Of a stretch of 64,000 nt of DNA, positions 51,941-63,730 are shown piece by piece. A model generated the notes under the pieces. It was given only the letters and a program-made list of their open reading frames with translations, was not told the origin of the DNA and searched no databases. Source of the DNA: Microvelia longipes (taxonomy: Eukaryota > Arthropoda > Insecta > Hemiptera > Veliidae); NCBI GenBank assembly GCA_018340805.1, contig JACMZG010001870.1, positions 53,726,073 through 53,790,072 of the forward strand, written 5' to 3'. Made by a program: the position numbers and the translations under genes. Positions within the stretch are counted from its first letter, which is position 1, and each line of letters starts with the position of its first letter.

Positions 51941-52336
51941 CAGTCTATCGTTTAGTTTAAAAATCTTGACAGGTCAGTTTAGACATCACTGATCTTAAGA
52001 AAAAAAATCCCTGCAAGAAGGAGCGGAAAAAAACAATGTAACAAATCAGTTATTTTACCCGTATTTCTCTTGGCGATGTTTTTTTACATTTCTTTTGTGT
52101 AGTTATTTTAAAATATCATTTTTAAGATTAACTTGAAAGTAGTTTTCAAAACGATGTAATCAAAAGAAGAACCACAAACAAAGTGAACGATTGCCGGGAA
52201 GAAGGTTTTTTCCCCTACAGCGGTTATTGTGGTAGGGATTTTTTTTCTCTTTTAAGTGAGAGTCGGCAGCGGCTTCTCTGATTGGTAATCCCCAAATACT
52301 TATAACCTTTGGGATTTTAAACTAAACGATAGACTG
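51941..52336. mobile_element. MITE family A, copy 3, TA-flanked
   Basis: TA-CAGTCTATCGTTTAGTTT at the left, CGATAGACTG-TA at the right; same orientation as copy 2. It is 396 bp. Confidence 0.93.
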
Positions 52337-52554
52337 TATATGTGCTAGTCATGGTTTGCCGACCCTATGTCGCAGTGAAATTGACGTCAACTGTGCAGCC
52401 GTGAAGTAGAGAATTTTTGGAGAAACCGAGTACGAAACATTAAGTAGGTAAAGACAGAAAAAAAATATAACCAAGAGACACAGTGGTTATGGCTATAAGC
52501 GTACAAGGAACTTAGCAGTATTAATAACAGCTCCATTAACAACAAGATAAAAAA

Positions 52555-53060
52555 AATTCTGGCGCGGTGTCCGCATGTCGGGCGAATTTCATTTAGAATG
52601 CTGTTTTCGTGCTAAACAACCCATTTCTTGCTTAGCAAGAACCATGCCCATTGCGTGGTTCCGGTTCATGCTTTAGAACCTAAGCAGTTACTCAATTGTC
52701 AAGCACTGCTCGTAACTCATTTTGTCTGTATTTTCCAAAGGAAATGCGCATAATCATCCAGTTGTTGTACAAAACTATGCCTCTAAAATTAGAAGTACGC
52801 ACTATTATTTGCACTAGTTTAAAGATTAGTTACTTATCTTTAAGCTTAGTCAGTTATCTTTAAAGGTTTTAGCGCATTTCCTTTGAAAATACTGACAAAA
52901 TGAGTTACGAGCAGTGCTTGACAATTGAGTAACTGCTTAGGTCTAAAGCATGAACGGAACACGCAATGGGCATGGTTCTTGCATAAGCAAGAAATGGTTG
53001 TTTAGCACGGAAACACGCTTCTAAATGAAATTCGCCGACAGCGGACCGCGCCGGAATTAT
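52555..53060. mobile_element. Foldback element, copy 1
   Basis: Long inverted arms of roughly 200 bp. The left arm contains ccatttcttgcttagcaag, ctcaattgtcaagcactgct and caaaggaaatgcgc; the right arm is its reverse complement. The central part around 52790-52870 is unpaired. A second copy lies at 60660-61130. It is non-coding. Confidence 0.88.
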
Positions 53061-53400
53061 TTATTTACTAGTTGTAAACTTTATATATGTAAAAACACGG
53101 AAACACGCATCCAAAGGAAATTCGCCGACATGCGGACCACCCGCGCCAGAATTATTTTTAGTTGTAACTTATATTAGGTAAAAAAAACGATAAAAAATAA
53201 TTGTCCCTACTAGGATTTGAACCCAGGTACTCTGGGTTTGAGAACTGGCATCCAAAGGAAATTCGCCCGACATGCGGAACACCGCGCCAGAATTTTTCTA
53301 GTTGTAAACTTATATTTAGTAAAAAAAAAACGATAAAAAATTACGACTCTTTCAGGATGTGAACCCAGGTACCCTGAGTTTGAGTGGTCGTATTGACTCC
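53060..53400 (-). repeat. SINE-like modules with tRNA B-box
   Basis: At 53200-53240 and 53340-53375 the - strand has GGGTTCAAATCCTAGTAGGG and ACCTGGGTTCACATCCTG, resembling tRNA B boxes, each next to an aaaaacgataaaaaatta tract. A related segment lies at 60486-60545 on the + strand. The modules also share the foldback ends (aaaggaaattcgcc). Confidence 0.5.
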
Positions 53401-53740
53401 GGACCAATACCATTCAACTCAGAGGCCCAAAAAACATTGAAACGACACCCTATTCCGAAATTTAATTTTCAACGACCGTAATGTTGGTTTTCTATATTTT
53501 TTGTGGTTTTTCGACTTTTTGGTAACTTAAAGTGGTCGTATCGTCTTCGGACCGGTTTCATTCGATTCAGCGCCCAAAATTACATAGAAAACGACACCCT
53601 ACTCGAATTATTTTTTATCGACCCAAATATTGGTTTTCGGTAATTTTACAATTTTTTTTCGATTTTAGGTCACTTAGAGTGGTCGTATCGACTTCGGACC
53701 GGTTTCATTCGATTCAGCGTTCCAAAAAAACATAAATATT
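53386..53740. repeat. ~145-bp tandem repeat, about 2.4 copies
   Basis: The segment gtggtcgtatcgacttcgga with ccggtttcattcgattcagc recurs at about 53390, 53531 and 53679, with a T-rich spacer in between. Confidence 0.8.
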
Positions 53741-53935
53741 GACCTTTTCGCGGCAAAAAATATTAACCCTGAATTTTGCTGTTTTTTGAAAATTTCGCTG
53801 ACTCAGCAAACCGGGTTAATGACGTCACAAAAACCTGGTTTTCAATAGGTTCGTGTCCTCCCGAAGGTTGATTTTTGTACCAAGTTTGGTTAAAAAATAT
53901 TAATCCGTTCGAAAGATGAGTGTTTACAAGAAGTG

Positions 53936-54166
<231 letters not shown>

Positions 54167-54276
54167 GCGAAAATTTTTTTCGTCATTAGGGACCTCTGAA
54201 ACGGATTTGTGTCGTGGTCCGAGGTTCGAATTCCGCCATGACGCCTATCCCATTAGCGAATTTTTTCCCAAAGGAA

Positions 54277-54459
54277 ATTCGCTAATAAACGAACAAGTCT
54301 TCCGAGAACGTTATGAGCCTGAATCAATGCATTCATACGACAGGATTGCAGTCAGTGGCTCGTTACATCAACATGAGCAAGTTAACAGAGGTAATCCTCG
54401 TCCTCCTATAGAACACTCCCTAGACCAGACGGGCCTGCTGGTAGACATAGACAGTTGAT
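54277..54459 (+). CDS. Possible terminal coding exon, unidentified (low confidence)
   Basis: After a pyrimidine-rich stretch (aattttttcccaaag) the + strand is open to a stop at 54457-54459, reading [18 protein letters not shown], then [20 protein letters not shown] and [10 protein letters not shown]. An overlapping frame ([17 protein letters not shown] ... SKLTE, donor gtaatc at 54392) is equally protein-like, so at most one is real. The upstream part (54200-54275) includes a tRNA-like B box (ggttcgaattcc) and is probably SINE. No family is recognised. Confidence 0.25.
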
Positions 54460-54469
54460 TTGTTTCACA

Positions 54470-54730
54470 TATAGCATAGATTTCGTTCAAAACCACAAAA
54501 ATCAAACAAAAATCTATGATATATGTCAAACAATAGCTTCATTATAAATTACTGAAATACAATAATATAAGTGATATTATGTTATTAACACTTTTTGAAA
54601 GCCACTTAGGATCTTAAAAACACCAAGGATGGATAATTCCGGTGACATCCCGGTTTGGGATTTTTGCAAACACAATACCTTTTCTAAATACCAACGGTAA
54701 TTATGAGGAAAAGTAATACTATGATTTTTA
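54470..54730. mobile_element. Dispersed element family E, partial copy
   Basis: taattccggtgacatcccgg and tttttgcaaacacaatacct match the region at 63640-63700 in the same orientation and 18090-18120 inverted. Confidence 0.5.
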
Positions 54731-55631
54731 ATAATAATCATAGATAAGAGAGATAATAATTTTAGGTGCTATGACTGCAACATGAGCCTAAAACACTTCT
54801 GCATTGTGTTTAACAAACTTGAAACAACAGCTGTCTTAAATCTGATATTTCTACTTACTTCGGAAACAGCTGCTTCAGACACTGAAAGCGAATCCCAACG
54901 CAGCCTCATATCATCAAAGTTGTATCATTAAATGCGGTTCGAATCCCAGCGTCGCCTCGGCTAAGTATTGAGATTTTAAGAACAAGAGAGAGTTAAAATA
55001 CTAAGTTACATAGGATAGATTTAGGAAGCCGAGCTGAGCTGTGTGGAAATCTGTTAAAGAAAAGCTTTCTCACTTTCCTTTGATTTTCAATTTTATAAAT
55101 AAGTATTTACGGTTCTTCTTTGATGGATTACGCAAATTACTACAAATATTTAAATGAATCTATATCGATAATATATCTTGTCAAACAAAACATTAGTTTA
55201 TTAATTGAAAAGATTCATTTTTACACAAAATATTTTATTTTTGTACGCAAAATAAAAAATAAAACAGTAAGGATTATGAAGAGAATAAATAAACGTAATA
55301 AAATAATATAGAATGGATCTTATTAAACAAAGATTAGGTATGAAGATTTTACATGATTGTAAACTATTACTGAAAATATATAAACACAATTACAATAATA
55401 ATACGATATTGTTACGGAACAAAGTTTAACAAAATGTCCAACTAATAAAGAAAACTTGACAACAGATTCTCAACAAGCAATTAAAGAAAACATGTTTAAG
55501 TACAATCAAATAAATAACTGATGGAATGGTTGGCTCGCAATATAAATATAACTGAAGACTAGAGGTGATCTAGTCGTCAATATAACATGTTGCAAGACAC
55601 AACATGACGCCATGTCCATGACGTATCTCAC

Positions 55632-55739
55632 AACAACATATCGTTTCGCAACATCAATGCTGATAAGGAAGCGAGAGATGGAGTTGAGATTGATTTCCCG
55701 CTGCGTTTGGACATCCTTGGGTAAGACAAGCTTGTAGAC
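55632..55739 (-). CDS. Exon of an unidentified gene (second of a pair)
   Basis: 36 codons between ttgcag and GTT|gtgaga, phase 0 at both ends: VYKLVLPKDVQTQREINL then NSISRFLISIDVAKRYVV. Clean splice signals, phase agreement with the exon at 56364-56311 and a helical, protein-like sequence support it. I do not recognise the family. It could be the N-terminal region of the DDHD gene, which lacks a known start, or a separate - strand gene. No exon that continues it in phase 0 was found to the left. Confidence 0.5.
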
Positions 55740-56039
55740 CTGCAACGTTCATTTGCAGGGAATCAAACGTCAAATAACATCTGTCATAGATTTCATTGGA
55801 TAGTTATGATGCCAATTATTATACTATACATAAATAATACCGACAGAAGCTAAAAATGAAAAATACCAAGTGCTTGCACTGCAAGCAACTAACAGGATTC
55901 CTCAGTCAGTATGATATTTCTATTCAAAACAAAGAACTTGTAATCATTGGCCCGACGAGGTATAAAACAACTAAACACTAATATAAAAAAGGTCCATTGA
56001 TGTATTTTTCCTTTATCAAATAAATTGCGTCGCTCGTTA

Positions 56040-56073
56040 AATAATATATATATATATAATATATATATATAAT

Positions 56074-56111
<38 letters not shown>

Positions 56112-56112
56112 C
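56040..56112. repeat. (AT)n microsatellite
   Basis: Alternating at with aat interruptions. Confidence 0.9.
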
Positions 56113-56310
56113 TTATGTTATACTATTGTATATTTATACATATTAAAAATAATGTTTGGGTTCGCTTCGCTCGCCCAGTATTCAATGGTTTTGATTAATG
56201 AAGTTAAATGGTTTATTTTAATTCTAGACCTCACATGGCTGCCCATATTATATGTTTTATAGTTATGTGAGTAGGCGAGGAAAGGTAAATAGTTGATTGA
56301 AGTCTCTTAC

Positions 56311-56364
56311 CTGATCTATATGCTCATATTGTAACCAAGACGATAATCCGTTGAGTAAACCCAT
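56311..56364 (-). CDS. First coding exon of an unidentified gene
   Basis: An ATG at 56364-56362 opens exactly 18 codons, MGLLNGLSSWLQYEHIDQ, ending at CAG|gtaaga in phase 0. The next acceptor at 55739 is also phase 0, so the joined start reads HIDQ-VYKLVLP. The region to the right (56365-56790) would hold the 5' UTR and promoter; no TATA box is obvious. The function is unknown. Confidence 0.5.
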
Positions 56365-56794
56365 GTTTCGTGCAACTGCGCATCTCAAACAACTATCTTA
56401 TCCACACCGAACACGACGCACTCGATACCATACTGCTTGTTTGGTAAAATCAATAACAAGTTCGCCTTCACAGTTTTAAAAAAATAATTTTCGTTAAAAT
56501 TCGACTAAAACGTAAAGAACAAATCACAAGTTGAAACAAGAACAACTAATAAGCATCGAAACCAGGTCGTGGTTTGAAATTTAAACACCCGCAGTACCGA
56601 CCTGTACTGCTTACAGAACGATATTCTTAACCTATAGATATTTTATATTTCAAATCAAAGAATAAGTGAGTATTTGACGTACTCAATACGTAGCATCACT
56701 GTCACTACTCACTATTACAAAGTATTTCTAGTTCTTGTAAGAAGAAACCTTTAAGGAAGTCTCATCGTCCACGTACGCAGTGTAGTAACCATCG

Positions 56795-57478
56795 TTCGTT
56801 CAGTCCCGCACTGATCGCTCAGTCCCGCACTGCACGCGTTCAGCCTCTGCACTGCATCACGTTCAGCCCCGGCATTGCATCGCGTTCAGCCCCGGCACTG
56901 CATCGCGTTCATTCCCGGCATTTTTTTTACATTACTTAGGTGGAAAATTCCAGGCACTTAGACCTCTTAAGGGTCTATTGTGCCATCCTATAAAAAAATA
57001 AAAATAATAATAAAATATAAGGATGAAGATAAATACTAAATATAATAAGATAAAAAGAAGATAAAAATATTACTGAACTGAAAAAATATGAGAAAGAGAG
57101 GGTTTAAGTGTATAAACTGGTATCTCAGTTATGGAGCTCTAAACTAATATGGTCTACATAAATTCTATATAATATTCTCTGAACACAAGCTAAATTATAA
57201 GATACTTATGCTAGGTTCGGTTAGAGCAACTTCCTGCACATTAGTGCATTCTGAAACTCTAAAACAATTCGGATCTAGTATAGAATGATTATATGTCTTC
57301 TTTTTCTCTACAAGAGCCACACTCCCGGCACTGCATCGCTTCAGTCCCGCATGCATCGCGTTCAGCCCCGGCACTGCATCGCGTTCAGTCCCAGCACTGC
57401 ATCGCGTTCAGTCCCGGCATTGCATCGCGTTGAGCCCCGGCACTGCATCGCGTTCAGCCCCGGCACTGCATCGCACCA
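56795..57478. repeat. 23-bp minisatellite split by an insertion
   Basis: Units of gcatcgcgttcagccccggc act at 56795-56922 (about 5) and again at 57322-57475 (about 7). Between them, 56923-57321 is unrelated AT-rich DNA with a hairpin (ggcacttagacctcttaagg / gtctattgtgcc) and a T8 start. It looks like a truncated retroelement 3' end inserted on the - strand. Confidence 0.85.
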
Positions 57479-57479
57479 C

Positions 57480-58180
57480 CAAAACTCTTTAAGAAGTAAA
57501 TACTAATAACTTACTATACTTGAATTTTTTGCAGTCCCTAAAACCAATAAATTTTAAGACCTAATCTAAAAATCTTTAGGAGAACCTAAGTCTAACATCA
57601 TCCTTTGTAGAAAATCAAAAAACTAATAACTTTTCGGAAAATCTAAGAACTTTTAGAAGATCCAAACCTAAGAGATTATGTAAGAGTTTAAAACTAAAGT
57701 TTTTGAAGAAGCTTAAACAGAATTTTATTAAAGGTAAAACTTACAATTTTGGACAACATAAAAGCAAAACAATAGACCTACTACTTAACAGATGATATTT
57801 AATAAGTTAAGAATAAGCCTGAACTGATGTATTACAATGATTATACATCATGAAAGCAACCAGTTAATTAATATTACCCGCGAGAAAATTTATGAGAAAC
57901 AATAGAATATAATTAGATATAATGACAAGTTTCAAGTATGAAACTATATAAGAAATAAACTTAAACCGACACTATGTTATGTAACAAATAAACTAAGTTA
58001 TAAAGAAACAAAACTCGTTTGAAACTAAAACAATAAATTTTATCAAACTGCTTAACATTATAAATATTTAAATTTATTTTCAGTGAGGAACTGATAGGGG
58101 AAACAGTTTTGTTTTGCGTGTGAATATTCAGTTCCCACACTCCAACAAACCAAATAATGAGACAGAGCCAAAACAGAGTG
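57480..58180. other. AT-rich stretch, nothing recognised
   Basis: No exon with credible splice sites, no transposon motif and no array was seen. Confidence 0.5.
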
Positions 58181-58240
58181 GGGGGTTAGGGGCGGGTGTG
58201 CCAAAACAGAGTGGGGGTTTGGGGCGGGTGTGCCAAAAAA
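58170..58240. repeat. 31-bp tandem duplication
   Basis: ccaaaacagagtgggggtta and ggggcgggtgtg, two copies. Confidence 0.85.
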
Positions 58241-58534
58241 TATCTCGTTCCTTATGTTGCATCCACGAAATATTTTTTGATAGCAGGGTATGGCATTTCT
58301 ACCGAATAGCAAAAATCGGGTATGAAGTACCTCGGAACACTTGCTCTGCTCAACTTATCACATTTTCCACGCTCATACCGTCAAATAATCTGTTTTCCAC
58401 CAAGCGGTAACCCATCCACGTACAGGAAACGCTCGATTCTGTTTAACGCACGTGTTGCGACAAAAACCGTTGCTACTCTATCTATTTATAAAGAAACTAA
58501 TTATAAGTGAGAGAGATTCTCTTATTACGAGAAG

Positions 58535-58597
58535 AGACACACACACTCACATGAGAGACACACACACTCACATGAGAGACACACACACTCACATTTC
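58535..58597. repeat. 19-bp tandem repeat, 3 copies
   Basis: Three copies of gagacacacacactcacat. Confidence 0.95.
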
Positions 58598-59184
58598 AAC
58601 TCAATTGGCAGTTTTTCGATTTTTTTAATACTTTTAGACTTGTAAGGTGATTTGATAAAAATTAAACTAATGCTGATAACGAGACGGAACTTTGCATAAT
58701 TGTTGGAAACAAGCTCACTAAGTTCTATGAAATCCATCCCATCATTTTCCAATGTTTCATAAACATTTGTTTACCTATTAATGATGAGCGAGAAAAAAGT
58801 ATTTTCCTGAAAGTAAAACTAAATATAAAAGCAGATTTGACCTCCCCGATGATAGCAGATTAAGATACAGTACACACAACTGTACAGATAGACAACTCGG
58901 TCCTGAGGTCGGAGATAAATTAGATAGCTACCGAAGCTTGCCGAGAGGGTTAATTCCACTTGTATGATGGTACCTTCCTTCAAGGCATAGCCGAGCAAAA
59001 ACCGACAAACAGAAATGCTTTGATCTATGTAGCGTATGAATTTGTATGAATCTAGGAAAAAAGTACACGGGAAAAAACAGGAAAAAAATTACACGACAAA
59101 ACACACGGAAAAAACACGAAAAAAACACGGAAAAAACAGGGAAAAAGTACAACGGGGAAAAACTGGATATTTAGATTAAATCTA

Positions 59185-59420
59185 AGAAACAGTTACGGGG
59201 TACCTCGGAACTTTTCCTCGTCACATCGGAACGCTACGCTCATTTTCCCTACGTCTAACTCGCTTCGCTCGTCTTTAGAGTATGCAATTTGCCAAATGTA
59301 ACGTAACACGTTCAGACTTCGCTCGTCCTCTGATATAAATATTCGTTTCATTCTCATGGTCCTATTACAGCACTGACCAGCCAATGTTGCTAACTCAATC
59401 ACGTCAATTTTTAAAAAATA
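59185..59420. mobile_element. Dispersed element, partial copy
   Basis: ggggtacctcggaacttttc, ctcgcttcgctcgtc and tgcaatttgccaaat recur in order at 62965-63075 in the same orientation. Confidence 0.55.
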
Positions 59421-59849
59421 TTCTGACTCATTGCTGAAAATTGTTTAAAGTTATTAATTCAATAAATTTGGACTTAAAAAGTTAAACAGTTTCTCTGTAC
59501 TGTAATCTAACTTATGGGTTCAATCTCATTAATCCTTACCAAGGAATTAAGGTTGTTACTGTTACAGAAATAACAATTCAAAAACTGAACTAAAAGAATA
59601 TTTAATGAAGACTCTTCTTAATAATTTATTATTATTATCATCATTATTTTTAATCAGTTTTAAAGAGAACAAAATCAAAGATTATTAGATATATCATATG
59701 AACAAAGTATTACTATTGATGTTCAATTATTCAAACAATTAAAAATGATTTATTATTGTTTATCAATTATTAAAAAGCAATAATCGTTCATAATTATCTC
59801 CCATTTTTTAATTTACCTTTCTTAAGTTATAAAATTATTTTACAATTTT

Positions 59850-59907
59850 AATAATATAATATTATATATATATAATATATATATATATATATAAATAAAT
59901 ATATAAT

Positions 59908-59943
<36 letters not shown>

Positions 59944-59945
59944 AG
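59850..59945. repeat. (AT)n microsatellite
   Basis: Alternating at/ta runs. It abuts the inverted-repeat element that follows. Confidence 0.9.
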
Positions 59946-59953
59946 AATATATT

Positions 59954-60110
59954 ACGGTGACTTACTCTTAATGGGACAAATAAAAATCTTGATTCTATGG
60001 ACCAGGATGAACAAAAAATGTCATGTAAGCATAGGGTCGAATTTTTTGTTCATCCTGGTCCATAGGATCAAGATTTTTATTTTGTCCCATTAAGAGTAAG
60101 TCACCCTGTA
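59954..60110. mobile_element. Short palindromic MITE (~155 bp)
   Basis: The left arm (tacggtgacttactcttaat, gggacaaataaaaatcttga, ctatggaccaggatgaacaa) is matched by the right arm in reverse complement, ending gagtaagtcaccctgta. The terminus resembles Tc1/mariner ends that start tacagggtg. The loop is about 25 bp. Confidence 0.85.
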
Positions 60111-60654
60111 CTTCTTTTTTCTCTAAGTCATTTCTCTAAATATAATTTTATATTTTTTTCTTACAAGTAACTACTTATTTTAAAATTCTTTTTTTTTGAA
60201 CAGGATATTTCTTTATATTTCTTATTTCTCAATCTATTTTATAACTTCTAAACAACTCCTTGGCCAAGCTCAAGGTATGACTTTGTTGCTGAAGAATATA
60301 GTTACTGTTTTTTGTCTTAATTGAATTATTTTGCTAAATCTGTATTATATAAATTGTAATAATTTTGTAATTGCATTTTTTCAATAAACTATAATAAAAT
60401 GGATATAGTTAATGAATTTAAACGAAACGTAGTGTATTTATTTAATACGTAATGGTCTGTATTTTTCAAAGAAAATGCGCATAATTAGGGTTCAAATCCT
60501 AGTAGGGACAATAATTTTTTATCGGTGTTTTTACCTAATATAAGTTTACAACTAGAAAATAGGATGCGTGTTTCAGTGCTTAACAACAATCCTGGTTGGA
60601 ATGATAATTTTTATAGTTTTTTACATTATACAAGTTTACAACTACTAAATTAAT

Positions 60655-61135
60655 AATTTCGGCGCGGTGGTCCGCTGTCGGGCGAATTTAATTTAGAATG
60701 CGTGTTTCCGTACTAAACAACCCATTTCTTGCTTATGCAAGAACCATGCCCAATGCGTGGTTCCGGTTCATGCTTTAAAACCTAAGCAGTTACTCAATTG
60801 TCAAGCACTGCTCGTAACTCATTTTGTCTGTATTTTCCAAAGGAAATGCGCATAATCATCCAGTTGTTGTACAAAACTATGCCTCTAAAATTAGAAGTAC
60901 GCACTATTATTTGCACTAGTTTAAAGATTAGTTACTTATCTTTAAGCTTAGTCAGTTATCTTTAAAGGTTTTAGCGCATTTCCTTTGGAAAATACAGACA
61001 AAATGAGTTACGAGCAGTGATGACAATTGAGTAACTGCTTAGGTTCTCAAGCATGAACCGGAACCTTAAGCAAGAAATGGGTTGTTAAGTACGGAAACAC
61101 GCATTCTAAATGAAATTCGCCTGACAGCGGACCAC
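60655..61135. mobile_element. Foldback element, copy 2
   Basis: Nearly the same sequence as 52555-53060 in the same orientation, including both arms and the centre. It ends against the 3' side of the mariner-like transposase remnant; further short inverted repeats lie at 61150-61320 (tttaatttacagcggat and its complement). Confidence 0.88.
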
Positions 61136-61334
61136 CATTAATTATTAAGTTGTTGTAAACTACAACAACTTAATATACGTTTACTTAATATTAGTTTACA
61201 ATATAATATATTTAATTTTAAACTTTAACAAAAATAATATATTTTTAATTAAAATTTCCGCTGTAAATTAAAATGTTTTTAATTTACAGCGGATTTAATA
61301 TAAAATCCACTGTAAGATTTTCATCATGAAAAAA

Positions 61335-61955
61335 GGACTAATGATCTTACAATCGACAATTCCTGCCCAAACATTTATCTTCTGTGTACATTGTGTAAGG
61401 AATTCTCTCATCCAGCTTGGTTGTTCATCACTCCCAATATCTGCAATTATGCCGATTGACACACCCGTTTAATGTAAAAGTAGCTTCGTCTGAGAATAAG
61501 ATATTTTTCAATAAGTCATGATTATTATCTATTTTTTTTTCATAAGAGTTCCGGAAAACTCGACTCTTCTAATGAAGTCATTTTCGTTTAATTCCTAAAC
61601 TAACTTAACTTTAAATGGGTTTTAGAATTCTATCTACAGAACGAGTACTTAAATCGCTGTAATTAGAAACCCTTCTGATTGAACAGTAGTTCAGAGGGTT
61701 CTCAATAAAAGATTGGACCACAGATAAACTACTAACGTCGTCAGTTGCCGTTTTTGGTCTTTCAGAGCGAGCGCAGTCGTTTACGGAACGATTGTCCAAA
61801 AATCTTGGGATAGTTCTTAAAACGGTACTTCGGGATATAGGATCCCGGTTCGGATAAGTGTTATTGAACAGAGAGGCTACTTCTATTAAACTTCTCCCCC
61901 TATCACCACACTCTCTCATCACAAGTAGAGTATTTCTTGTTCGCTTAAAGGCATT
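61335..61955 (-). pseudogene. Tc1/mariner-superfamily transposase remnant
   Basis: The N-terminal piece (61922-61611) contains a helix-turn-helix region: SLIEVASLFNNTYPNRDP, STVLRTIPRFLDNRSVND and RSERPKTATDD, as in insect transposase-like proteins. After a frame change the - strand continues with [19 protein letters not shown] and RYW, then KINVWAGIVDCKIISPFF. SDEATF holds the first catalytic Asp of the DDE/D triad. Several stops interrupt the middle, and the C-terminal third is missing where the foldback region begins, so the gene is dead. Confidence 0.8.
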
Positions 61956-62745
61956 TTAAATCAAAAAAAGAAAATTGCATTTTACGGCAAAAAAAGATTA
62001 AAGGCAAATAAAAATATTTAATAGACAAAAAAGATCAAAAGTAACTTAATTAAGTCAAAATTATTGCTGAGTCATCAATTACGCAAAAAAGTTTTGTTTA
62101 AACAAATTTCACCTATGAGCACAAATAAATAACAAACTATACATCGCCATTTTTTAAATCCGTCAAAACAAAAACAATCGCAACAATGTAAACATTGGGG
62201 TTGATTATTTGTTTACACTTTAACTGTCCGCCATATTTAATTAAAAATTATCATTGCAAACCAATAGAAAATTATGTTTAAGATAAATGTACATTGGGAT
62301 TGACACATTTTATAAAAAGAAATAATGTGCCGCAAACCAGGATTTATTTTCTTTTGCGAAATAAAATGGTGACGTCCGTTGCTATAACAACAAAATTAAA
62401 TACATTAAAATAGAAAATGGCATCAATCTATTATTTTTCAACGTGATTTAAGACGATTTAAATCTTGGGGGTTTTTTCTTAAAACCTTTAGTTTGGCCGT
62501 AAATAGACGTCAAAAATTTAATTTTGGAAATTTTAACTGGCCGCCATTTTGAAACGGTGAATGATAAAAAGGTCTGATTTGCTGCAAAAATTTTCTTTTT
62601 TCAAGAGCTTTCCAAACATGTATCACAATATAGGTGTTCTAATTTGAAATTTCAAAGTTAAATCCAATATGGCGACAACCAAAATGGGTATAAATATTAA
62701 AGAAAATAATTAGGGGTTGCCGCAGTTTTGCCACACTCTGTATAA
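61956..62745 (-). mobile_element. 5' non-coding part and terminus of the mariner-like element
   Basis: Upstream of the transposase on the - strand, ending near 62745 with atacagagtgtggcaaaact, a terminus style seen in insect mariner-like elements. The AT-rich interior contains two ggccgccat-type segments. The matching far terminus was not found. Confidence 0.5.
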
Positions 62746-62934
62746 TTTTTTTTATTGTTATTTGTTTAAGTTGATGGTATATTGAGTAAGTTAAGGGCTC
62801 AGCTGTAACACTGACTTGCAACTCTGACACTAATTTCTGTAATAACTCATTCAGTTCACCTTGAATTGATAACATCAAAATATTATCTTTTATTTTGAAA
62901 AATACAGAAAAATTAAATATAAAAGTAATATTAC

Positions 62935-63730
62935 ATGGAGTGCGTGTGTAGCTTGAAAAACTCGGGTACAGGGTACCTCGCAACTTTTCCTCATCACATC
63001 AGATTCACTACGCTCCTCCTCCCTACTTCAGACTCGCTTCGCTCGTCCTCAGAATATACAATTTGCCAAATTTATACTGCAGCATGTCCTCGGACTCGTT
63101 TCGCTCCAATATTTACCGTCCTTAGGCGGTAAAAAAAATCCGTTTTATTCATAGCGGTCACCCATACAGCACTGACCACGCCCGATATTGCTTAACTTTT
63201 ATGATGCAACAAAAATCATGGATATTCTTGTCGTATTAAAACAAAACTCAGAGTACTTATTTTAAGGAAATTTTAACTCAATTTTATTGTTTTCCGATTT
63301 TTTGCAATTTAATAAAAAACGTAGAACAGTAATTTGATAAAAATTGAACTAACGCTAAAATGAAATTTAGCACATATGTTCAGTCTTATACATGGCTACA
63401 TGGGTGCCAACTCTCAGTCAAGTCACATTGTTTTACCGCGTTTTACGATTTTTCAAAGTTTTTTGCTCAGACTTTATAAAAATTATTTTCCGAACAGCAC
63501 AACTACAGCGGTAGACTGATTTTTGTACAAAGTTTCAACTCTAACATAAATACACTGGGAGCTACCATGATAATAGACACACACACACAGACAGACCACT
63601 TTGTGAAAACCATTCAAGAGGCATTAAAAACACCTGAAACGTATAATTCCGGTAATATCCCAGTTCTGGATTTTTGCTAACACAATAGTTTTCCTATATA
63701 ACTACAGTATAAAAGAGGGAAAGTAAAAAT
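62935..63730. mobile_element. Dispersed element family E, longest copy
   Basis: The consecutive segments recur elsewhere: 62965-63075 at 59185-59300; 63140-63250 at 48185-48290; 63265-63350 near 58600-58680; 63470-63730 inverted at 18060-18480. This suggests one long (0.8 kb or more) non-autonomous element scattered in pieces. No ORF is convincing. 63731-64000 shows nothing I recognise. Confidence 0.55.

Noticed and set aside
58928..59152. 74-codon Phe/Val/Leu-rich - strand ORF
   Set aside because: Translation of an imperfect cacgggaaaaaacaggaaa repeat tract.
62639..62983. 114-codon - strand ORF
   Set aside because: It lies across the mariner-like terminus and dispersed repeat, with no recognisable domain and no splice support.
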